A program made the position numbers and the translations under genes. Below, piece by piece: positions 42,084 through 49,840 of a DNA stretch of 64,000 bases. This DNA comes from Sphaerulina vaccinii. Taxonomy: Eukaryota > Ascomycota > Dothideomycetes > Mycosphaerellales > Mycosphaerellaceae. Under the pieces are notes generated by a model. The model did not search any database. It had not been told where the DNA came from and worked only from the letters and a program-made list of their open reading frames with translations. Location: NCBI GenBank assembly GCA_022570795.1, contig JAKUDP010000002.1, forward strand, positions 248,001 through 312,000, given 5' to 3'. Every line of letters begins with the position of its first letter. Position 1 is the stretch's first letter.

Positions 42084-42786
42084 GGCGTGGTAATTTCTTC
42101 CTGTAGTCCTTTGTTGTGCTGGCACTGGTGTTTTTATGCTTGCGATGTGTGTTCAGTTGAGTCGTGAGTAGCGCATTATCGGTAAACCCGAGCGAAGTCT
42201 ATGCCTCATCCCTTGTATTTCCCCTGGCAGAACCCGAGCCAGCCTGTACTGTTCTCTTCTTATCCTTGCGAACAGAGCACAGGTTTTTCCTTCTGCGCAT
42301 TCTTTGCCCCAAGGCCAGATTTGACCTGAAGCCCAAGATCCTCTCCAACCATCCTCCGGACCCCATCCCATCCCAATCTACACCTCGCATCCCAAACCCG
42401 TGTTACGCGCCGCGGGCTTTCCCCTCAAAGCTTCGCGTGCCGTCCGCCTCCCCTCCACCTCCCCCACCCACCATCCCCTTTGCTGTTGAAAGTAGTCCTG
42501 TTATATGCTTTGCTGGCAGAAGTGATCCTATTATGCGCTGATGTCGTGAAGTGTCTTCAGTGCGTTTATTATATTGTCCATAATTCGCATCTTCGGGGTC
42601 TTTTGGTAAACCCGAGAAAAGCTTGTCGAGGGGGAATGTTGGACATGAGAACGCCGAAATGTCATGGCTACCCTATCTCGAACCTCAGCAGGGCTGAGCT
42701 TAACCTGTGCTTGTGGTGCTCTTTGTTCGCCATATGGATATCGTCCGTGCCCTACATTCGAGGCCTGTCGAGCTTGGCGTGCTTCT
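42084..42786. other. gene-poor stretch with dispersed repeat copy
   Basis: About 700 bases. It contains repeat copy A (42268-42478). Plus-strand frames through it are proline-rich translations of the repeat. No gene recognised. Confidence 0.5.
42268..42478 (-). repeat. ~200-bp dispersed repeat, copy A
   Basis: Matches copy B (46843-47041) in opposite orientation over the whole length. Shared blocks include CTTCTGCGCATTCTTTGCCC, GTTACGCGCCGC and AAAGCTTCGCGTGCC. A diverged third relative may lie near 43795-43885. No terminal inverted repeats. Confidence 0.85.
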
Positions 42787-42969
42787 TCATCGAATCTCGC
42801 TCAGGCCAGATCTTACGCTGCCTAGTGTCTCCTGTAATGTCTCCAGAATCTCTTTCTGCATCTCCAGTTCGCTTTTCTTTCTCTGCAGGTAGTAGAGCTT
42901 GCCGACAAGGTACCCGAGGAGGACAATTAAACAGCCGAAGAGGACAATGGAAAGTGCGAGTTGCAGCAT
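42787..42969 (-). CDS. very small TM protein with coiled coil
   Basis: 60 aa from ATG 42969. TM helix LALSIVLFGCLIVLLGYLVG followed by a charged amphipathic helix (RKKSELEMQKEILETLQETL). The same layout as the 39950 and 40631 genes. The upstream block at 43123-43151 is shared with the 40351 gene. Confidence 0.5.
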   Translation of the reverse strand: MLQLALSIVLFGCLIVLLGYLVGKLYYLQRKKSELEMQKEILETLQETLGSVRSGLSEIR

Positions 42970-43122
42970 GTTGGCGTGGTCGTGAAAGTTCTTTAAGGCT
43001 GATGTTGAGGATGTTGCACGTGGCCTGCTCTATGCGGCTGTCGCTGTTGTTGTGTGAAGTATTTCTCAGTTTCGAGGCAAGCATTTAAATTTGCGAGAGG
43101 ACATGTCGCAAGTGGAACTGTG

Positions 43123-43151
43123 TCTGGTACAGCCACGTCTCGTAATCGGAG
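43123..43151 (-). promoter_or_regulatory. shared upstream block, copy b
   Basis: GGTACAGCCACGTCTCGTAA in plus text, about 154 bases before ATG 42969. Aligns with copies a, c and d. Confidence 0.5.
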
Positions 43152-43202
43152 TCTCTTGGTTTTGCGAAAGATTCTCATCTTAGCGTCTTGCGGGCATCAA
43201 GC

Positions 43203-43525
43203 CTACTTCTCAACTGAGTCCTTCTCGGCCTGCTTCTGCTTCTGCTTCTATATTATCTATCACTCCTCTCGTCTGAACCCGATATAACAGCCATACTCAC
43301 AGTCGCTGATTCCATCTCCATCCTCTTCTCATGCTGCCGGAAGCCCTGACTAACCACGAGAAAGGGATACCAGGTAAGACCTCCACTGAGCATAAGTTGC
43401 TGATACAAAGGATGTTCATTGCCATCTTTGTCATAAATCGCATGCTTGACAGCTAGCTATTCCGCATACATCAGGAGTCCAGAGGCTGAGAGAGCGCCTG
43501 TGGCGTATGCGAAGATGCGTAGCAT
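43203..43525 (-). pseudogene. small TM protein gene interrupted by one in-frame TAG
   Basis: ATG 43525 opens MLRIFAYATGALSASGLLMY, then GAA-TAG-CTA at 43462-43454. The frame continues with convincing protein sequence (LAVKHAIYDKDGNEHPLYQQ, then WYPFLVVSQGFRQHEKRME) to a 53-nt intron (43300-43248, GTGAGT..ATAG) and a last exon 43247-43203 of Lys/Gln repeats. All phases agree: 89 residues if the stop is read as an amino acid. CAG would need one C-to-T change to become TAG. The stop is followed by CTAG, a context known to favour readthrough. Either a young pseudogene or a readthrough gene. Confidence 0.55.
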
Positions 43526-43606
43526 TGTTGATCTTGATCTTGATGATGGAAAAGTGGGTTGTTGATGTTGATGTGGTGGTGATGTTGATCTTGGAAATTC
43601 TTACAG

Positions 43607-43992
43607 CGCTCGTGCTCCTTTAGTCTTGTCAGCAGAGAGGCTGTACCGCTTGTGACAGCCACGTCTTGTGATCGAAGGTTCCTCATATCTCGAAAGCTTC
43701 CTAGTCACTCGAAAGCTTCTCGAAAAAGTATATCAAGCTTCGCTAGAACGCAGCAGTATGATCGTAGATCGCCAGTGGAGCTAGTCCTACGCTCCTCCCA
43801 AAACCCGTTCTATGCTCCCTCCTCATCGCCACCCTACCTCGATTCCCACGCCTCTTTCGGACTTCTCTCACCCACCATCCCCAGCGCTCGTGCTCCTTTA
43901 GTCTTCTCAGCAGAAAGACTGGTAGTACTACAGACGACCCTTTGGTACGAGCCACGTTCTGTGATCGAGGTTTTGGGTGTCTTGGAAGCTTC
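43607..43992. repeat. direct repeat pair, ~95-110 bp
   Basis: Unit 1 43607-43700 and unit 2 43884-43992 both start GCGCTCGTGCTCCTTTAGTC and end in an AAGCTTC block. Each contains a copy of the shared upstream block (43650-43680 and 43942-43972). The spacer includes a proline-rich segment resembling part of the dispersed repeat A/B. The 43526-44021 interval holds no gene. Confidence 0.75.
43650..43680 (-). promoter_or_regulatory. shared upstream block, copy c
   Basis: GACAGCCACGTCTTGTGATC in plus text, about 125 bases before ATG 43525. Its duplicate (copy d) is at 43942-43972. Confidence 0.5.
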
Positions 43993-44021
43993 GCGTTCCT
44001 TTCTCTCTTCCCATCACTACC

Positions 44022-45101
44022 CTACCTCGATCCCCACGCCGTCTTCACCTCCTTCGGACTCGGTTGAATCTGCTCCGGACTCTTCGAGAAAGCCTTTTGC
44101 CTCTGCGCATAGTCCTTGATAATCACACTACACGCAACCTCCTTACACAACTGCTTCCTCCTCTGCGGCGGCAACAGAGCTGCAAACTCCAACCCACTAG
44201 CCCTCTCCAGCGCCTCAATCGGAACCTCAAAATCCGCCAACGGCTTATCATTGGGGATCTTGTCGTTGGGTAGGACGAAAGCTCCAAGTGAGACTTTCCC
44301 TCCCTGCTGTCCGTCTTCTGCGAATATGATTTTGTAGAAGTGTGTAGGCACAGCAATATTCGGCGGATGTCCCACAACCTCATACATAACTTTCCATTTC
44401 GTAGGATCCTCAGGATCTCTCTTAGGCAGATACAAAGGTCCCGTAATAATCCTCACACTCGGATAATAAGATGTAAGTCTCCTACAAAAATCCTCAAAAT
44501 GCGCCCAATAATCTCTATTAAACCCCTCTCCAACCTGCGGACACATATTACTCAAAGCAAAAGTACCATTCATTGCATCCTGAGACCATTTGGCGTCTGC
44601 GGCGGGAACTTGATGGCCACGATCATAGCCTGAACGGAAATAGTCTTTTAGTTTTGCGCGGAACTTTTCGGGGATGCTCGAGTCTTCTGTGAAAGTACTG
44701 TGGCGACGGTCGCCATTGGAGATTAGGAGGGAGGCGGGGGTGATGTGTTCGGCTACCCAGTGGGGGTTGCGGGTTTTGCGGTCGTAGGCTGAGGTGAGAG
44801 AGGGTTCGTTGCGGATGTCGGAGATGGGGCCGGGGAAGCCGTATTGGAAGACTCCAGCTGGGTCGACTGGTGGGACGATTGGGGAGGCGCTTTGGGGGAT
44901 TGAGGGGATCGGAGCTGGTGGAGGTGGTGCTGTTCGTGATGCGGTTGTAGTCGTCGTCGTTGATGTTGCGATGGTGTTTGATTGTGTTTCTTTGGATTTG
45001 CTGATTCCGTAGATGGCTGCTGTTGTTGCTGCTCCGACTGCTGCACTGGCACCAGCGACGACCGCGAGAGTGAACTTGGACATGGCTGATGTGCTTGACA
45101 T
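44022..45101 (-). CDS. NUC1: mitochondrial endonuclease G (DNA/RNA non-specific nuclease)
   Basis: 359 aa in one exon from ATG 45101 (a second Met, MSKFTLAVVAG, is six codons on). The N-terminal segment ALAVVAGA-like TM/presequence and a Thr/Pro-rich linker precede the beta-beta-alpha-metal nuclease domain. The catalytic motif is DRGHQVPAAD (His as general base), followed by FALSNMCPQVGEGFNRDYWAHFE (metal-binding Asn region). Role: intermembrane-space nuclease that degrades mitochondrial DNA/RNA and, when released, nuclear DNA during cell death. Confidence 0.93.
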   Translation of the reverse strand: MSSTSAMSKFTLAVVAGASAAVGAATTAAIYGISKSKETQSNTIATSTTTTTTASRTAPPPPAPIPSIPQSASPIVPPVDPAGVFQYGFPGPISDIRNEPSLTSAYDRKTRNPHWVAEHITPASLLISNGDRRHSTFTEDSSIPEKFRAKLKDYFRSGYDRGHQVPAADAKWSQDAMNGTFALSNMCPQVGEGFNRDYWAHFEDFCRRLTSYYPSVRIITGPLYLPKRDPEDPTKWKVMYEVVGHPPNIAVPTHFYKIIFAEDGQQGGKVSLGAFVLPNDKIPNDKPLADFEVPIEALERASGLEFAALLPPQRRKQLCKEVACSVIIKDYAQRQKAFSKSPEQIQPSPKEVKTAWGSR

Positions 45102-46576
45102 ACAGCAACGAGAAGCGGCAGAACAGCCGACTTATGTTGATGTGAAAAGTGATCACATGAAGTTTACCAGATGTATCCAATCAGATTGCATATCCTGGAC
45201 AGGGGTGAGTGAACGTGTAACGAGCTCACGTTCAGACTTCTTCCCAAAAACATCACATGTCAGCCTGTCTTTCCAGACTGATCAGCAGCTACAAGAGACG
45301 TGACTCCGATGACACGGAGGAATTGCGATATGGCTCCTTTTCTCCATCACGAAAAGACTGCATGATACTCTTGAATTAACAAACATCTTAGGACACGGAC
45401 GACTCACGACCTCTCTCTGCCGAGTCTGGCTTATACAGGAAGCTCCATGGAAATCCACGCACGCTACTATCGTTCAGTATCCGTGAGTACACAGTCTGAT
45501 ATAGATCCTTCGAGGTTTCCATGTCTTGGGGGGCAGCGATGGTTTTGCTACGAGAAAAGGCACCTCATGATTCCTCATTTCACCAGAATGCCGGGCACCA
45601 AAGCTACTCGCCTGGACCCTATCAGATCGACAGACTTGAAGGAATGATATCTCGTGTGCTGCAGTGTTCAACGATCAGATTCCGGCAAGGCTCAGCTAGA
45701 CAGGGTGGCATGAGACCAAGGTCGACTTGATGCTCCGATCTTCAGCTTGAAGCACGAGGTAATCTTATCGATGGTACCTCTCTCTCAAGCGGGGCCATTG
45801 TGTATTCGAGCTACGCGGCCGACTTCCAGCTGTTCCTGCCATGCTGATGAGGTCTTACGATCTTTCTTGACTTCTAGCCTGAAACCAGCGCAACCACGGC
45901 CTTTACTGATACTTGCAATATCACGGAAAGCATAGCAACATGGCGAGCACTCCTGCGATACAGCAACGAGCGGTACCACAAGACACCAGACGACGATCCA
46001 ATGACATACGGATCCTTTCAAAGCACCCAGACCTGTCTTCCGAGAACAATCGGCAGCAACGAGAGACGTGGCTGAAGAGATCCAGCAGGACCGTGGCATC
46101 CCTGCATCGCTTCGACACGAATAAGCTCCCTCCTCCTATAGGTTGTGGTAACATACGAACACGAAAGGACCTTCCGGTAAAGAATGTAGGCCATGCTGTG
46201 ATACAGCATGCAGTTCCCCGCGTTTGACGCAGTACCTCGATCCTGACCTACCTATTGTACGCCGGCTATCATCTTCTTGTAGCCAACTAAAGCTCACCTT
46301 GAGCAAAGCTGAGCCATCATCTGGATTGCAACACAAGTACACAGACAGGGAGCATGCGACATAGTCTGTGACACAAGCCGGCTGAGCATCATGAGAACAG
46401 TAGTCAATCTGCCCGCGCCACATATGCAAGTTTCCGCTTGCACAAAGCTGCGCTGAGCCTCAGCCTCGCGAAAGGACAACAAAACCACGTCCAGCCCGTC
46501 ACCGTCTCTCGATCTCGCAATTACAAGATTTCATACTCACAGAGTGGTTGTGCTAATGTAAGGCTTTATAGAAACC
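45102..46576. other. intergenic, 1.47 kb
   Basis: Divergent flank between NUC1 and the surface-protein gene. Many short frames occur on both strands, but none has a domain, a signal peptide with downstream consistency, or splice support. No repeat of note. Confidence 0.5.
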
Positions 46577-47620
46577 ATGTCAGACATAACAGTCACCGAC
46601 GCCAGAACTGTCAGTGAGCTTCAAATACATGATATATTCTGATCTGTTGGTACTAACACGGCTGTATTCCAGATCCTAGGGCCTCTCACCACGACGTTCA
46701 CACCTCCGTCCTCATGCCTCGTCCCAACGATTGCCATCCGTAGCGTCGAGGTAGCAGATTGGCACGCCTTTCATGCGCAGAGCTGCAATGCAGGTCCAAC
46801 TCCATATCTCATCGACGCAACTCCTTGCTGGCCGCCAGCCTCGGGGATGGTGCGTGGGGGAGGTGGTGGGGAGGTGGGTGGCACGCGAAGCTTTGGATGA
46901 AATGCCTGCGGCGCGTAACATGGGGGCTGCGAGGTGTAGGTCGGGATGGGCTGAGGTTCGATTGGAGGATCTTGGACTTCAGCGCAAACCTGGTCTTGGG
47001 GCAAAGAATGCGCAGAAGGCAAAAGAATGTGTTCTGTTCGCCTCAACATATAATGGCTTCTGAGGAGACTGCAGTCGGATGCTGCCCGAGGTGAGCCACC
47101 GTCCTACCCTGAATATGGCGTCCCCCGGGTTGTGTAACAATAACTCCCTAACCTCTCTCAACACAGCAGACATACCTGCAGTAGCGCCGTACCAACCTGT
47201 CATAGCAGTGCCTGGGATGCACAGTCCTTCGCAATAGCAACATGTTCAGACAACGGCGTGGACGGTTACCGCACACAGTCTCTTCCATTCATAGCTACAC
47301 GGACAGTCTCTGGAACAGCGACGACCGATCAAGTCGAAGGCTTCGAGTTCTTCAATTCCATGATCCAGATCAGATTCCAAAGCTCAGATCTCGCTGCTAC
47401 CACCTCTAGCTCGACACCAGTATCGACAACGAGTGACCTGACTTCTAGCCGAAACACATGCCTTTCCGTTGCTGCAGAGGCAGGAATTGGAACAGGAGTG
47501 GCTATATGCGTTCTACTCTTCATAGGAGCAGCAGCATTTCTACTCTGGCGTCGCAGATCCAAGAACGATCACAAGCCACCGGGTCCGATATTTCCAGCCC
47601 ATGAACTCGCAACAACATAG
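46577..47620 (+). CDS. Cys-rich cell-surface protein with C-terminal TM helix
   Basis: Model: 46577-46609, 46673-46849, 47026-47090, 47167-47620; 242 aa. Intron 1 has a perfect TACTAAC branch site. The protein shows blocks of a common fungal surface family: GPLTTTFTPPSSC, TPCWPPASG, ASEETAVGCCPS and HTCSS. A Thr/Ser stretch then precedes the TM helix (AICVLLFIGAAAFLLW) and a short basic tail. Intron 2 (176 nt, GTGCGT..AAAG) coincides with repeat copy B; skipping it keeps the frame, while reading through hits a stop. Cell-wall sensing or matrix roles are guessed for such proteins. No obvious signal peptide at the start; the first exon may be wrong. Confidence 0.62.
46843..47041 (+). repeat. 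~200-bp dispersed repeat, copy B (introner-like)
   Basis: Inverted relative to copy A at 42268-42478. It spans inferred intron 2 of the surface-protein gene plus 7 bases of exon on the left and 16 on the right. Begins GGGGATGGTG and ends CTGTTCGC. Confidence 0.8.
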
Positions 47621-47637
47621 CAGCAGTACACCCATCA

Positions 47638-47799
47638 TCAGGAAATGGACGCCATGCCGAAGAATCCACAGGAGATGTATGCAGTCGAGGCACCAAGGGA
47701 GCATGCAGCAAATTCGCTGATTTGAGCAGGGATGGGTGTGTAGCCGATTTGAAAGAGTATGAGGCTATAGATCTTGTTTCGAACTTCGGCGGGAGGTCT
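47638..47799 (-). pseudogene. 2EXR gene fragment
   Basis: Minus strand from 47799: RPPAEVRNKIYSLILF, the first half of a 2EXR module. An in-frame TAA sits directly upstream (47802-47800), there is no second half, and a stop follows at 47640. A decayed relative of the 48065 gene next to it. Its end is 18 bases from the stop of the surface-protein gene on the other strand. Confidence 0.6.
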
Positions 47800-48064
47800 T
47801 TAGAGTGGTGAGTCATTCATGTTGATGAGGCTACGATAAGGATGTTGGACTCCTGTAGCCATGCGCGTCTTGAAGTGTTTGTTATGTAGTCCCGTTCACA
47901 CAATTGTCATGGCCAGATGTGGCAAGTCGTAGCAGGGTTGTGGTTGAATTGTACGCGTGCAGGATTTGTTATGGAAACATCCCGAGGACACTGGTAGAGC
48001 AAGACTATATATTCCAGTTCTCTTCTCGTCCATCATTTCACCGCCTTACTGTCCCTCAAGAGCA

Positions 48065-48769
48065 CTAGCCACTTTCGCCCACGTTCCTTCGTGTAACTTT
48101 ATTCATCGGACCTCCGATCTCGTTCTGTTCACTGCGCAGCGCCGCCGTAAGTCTTTCCCTTGCGTGTTCGAGATGCTGCATATCGATTTCAATCGGCATA
48201 GCGAACCGCTCCCGTCCGCTCATGTTCACGAATATAGACAGCCTGACGGTCACTTTGATTGCGCAATACTGTTTAGCCAGATCTTCGAGGATTGAGATGA
48301 ACTGGCGTAAAAATACTGGGCACTGCGTGCAGTATCGGGAGGTGCAGAGCTGATACGTAGCATGTACTTCGAGATTGCGTACAATGGATGTCGTCGTTGT
48401 CGCGTTGTGCACCTTTGGAGGTAGGCGTGTGATGGACAGGTACTGCTCCAAATCTGCTAGTTGGCTGTGCTGTTGCCTTTCGCGTTCAGCACAATGTGCG
48501 TAGGACTTTTGGTGGTCGCCGTCCCGATAGGCGCCGTACCGCACGCTGTACTTGAAAGTATTGTTGAAATAGAATATCTCCCTGGTCTCCAGTTGAATTT
48601 GTCTGCAGGTCCAAAGAAGACTCATCCGCATCGATCTTGGTCTCATACCGAAGTGTATCTGGAGCGGTGTTCTGCGGCCGACAGGTATGGATGTGTGCTC
48701 CGTGAGTACAAGGTCGTAAATCTCGTTGCGGATCTCAGCGGGCAGTTTGAGAAATGGAAAGCTAGCCAT
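48065..48769 (-). CDS. 2EXR (F-box-like) domain protein
   Basis: 234 aa from ATG 48769 (MASFPFLKLPAEIRNEIYDL), with LLWTCRQIQLETREIFYFNN as second half. The C-terminal half (IVRNLEVHATYQLC; IEIDMQHLEHARERLTAAL) aligns with the 37841 gene. Intact and single-exon, so it is the best reference for judging the damaged paralogues. Confidence 0.72.
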   Translation of the reverse strand: MASFPFLKLPAEIRNEIYDLVLTEHTSIPVGRRTPLQIHFGMRPRSMRMSLLWTCRQIQLETREIFYFNNTFKYSVRYGAYRDGDHQKSYAHCAERERQQHSQLADLEQYLSITRLPPKVHNATTTTSIVRNLEVHATYQLCTSRYCTQCPVFLRQFISILEDLAKQYCAIKVTVRLSIFVNMSGRERFAMPIEIDMQHLEHARERLTAALRSEQNEIGGPMNKVTRRNVGESG

Positions 48770-49840
48770 AATGGGGTCCAGAATGCGCTGTCAAGGGCTC
48801 GAGAGTCTTGACTATTCTCTGATGTAGAGTGGTGATGTGGTAGTTGTATTGTGGTTGTGTTCATCGGTTTGCTTGTTGAGAGTGCTGTAAGATAACAGAA
48901 GTGTTCTGATGTTGTATTGTAGTAGACGTGGAGAAGTGAAGCAGACCGTGGAACATGAGTACAGCGAGAAAAATCGGAAAGTGAGGACATATCCTTCTGA
49001 CCAGGTAATGTGTGGCGTGTAATTGGCTGAACCATCTCTGAAATCGGATTTTTCCTCGTGCTAGTAGATAGAGCTCCTGGCATTCAAGAAAGCATCCCGA
49101 TTTGAGGGATAATAGGAGCATCTATCTCTGCAATCGGATTTTTCCTCGTGCTATTGTATAGAGCTCCCGGCACTCCAAAAAGGATCCCCGTTTAAGGGAT
49201 AATAGGAGCATTTATCTCTGAAATCGGATTTTCCTCGTGCTATTGTATAGAGCTCCCGGCACTCCAAAAAGGATCCCCGTTTAAGGGATAATAGGAGCAT
49301 TTATCTCTGAAGTCGGATTTTCCTCGTGCTATTGTATAGAGCTCCCGGCATTCCAAAAAGGATCCCGGCTTTTGGGAGAAGGCATGACTAAGCTCGCTGC
49401 ACAGTGGACGGGACGCAGACGGTTCTTGGAGATCGGTTCTTCGGTGCCGGATACTACTATCTAGCTGACGGGAATGGCCAAGGGACAGATCGGTGGGCAG
49501 TATGTGAAGGGATGTACGCCGACGACCGTCAAGCGCAGAAGAGTGATCGAGTGGCGGAAGGTGGTGGTCAATGAGCGAGGTTCCTGTACTCAGGCCGTGA
49601 GGGTATTATTCTCCGCTCAATCTCCTGTGCTGATTGTCATTGGTACTAGACTACCATAGCGTGGTCATCGACTTCTTGGAGAGAGACCGGCTGAGATAAG
49701 TCGGACATAGTCAAATTAAGTCTTCGATCTTATGCATTGTTCTCTGCACTCTACTCTCTACCATGCTTCTCCTATCCATTCGTGTCTACCAAGAACGCCA
49801 TCGCTAATGCCAGAGAAACTCTCCCGTTATCCATACTCAC
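48770..49840. other. intergenic with minisatellite
   Basis: 1.07 kb between the 2EXR gene and the HUL5 3' end. It contains a four-copy 90-bp repeat (49034-49380) and otherwise no credible gene. Confidence 0.5.
49034..49380. repeat. 90-bp minisatellite, about 3.8 copies
   Basis: Units start ATCTCTG at 49034, 49124, 49214 and 49303 (periods 90, 90, 89). Each contains TCGGATTTTTCCTCGTGCTA, GAGCTCC-GGCA and GGGATAATAGGAGCAT. Copies 2 and 3 are nearly identical; copies 1 and 4 are more diverged, as expected if the middle units were amplified last. Confidence 0.92.

Noticed and set aside
42164..42541. Proline-rich frame with relatives at 46771-47049 (minus) and 43652-44119
   Set aside because: Conservation is explained by the ~200-bp dispersed repeat; opposite-strand frames without starts of their own.
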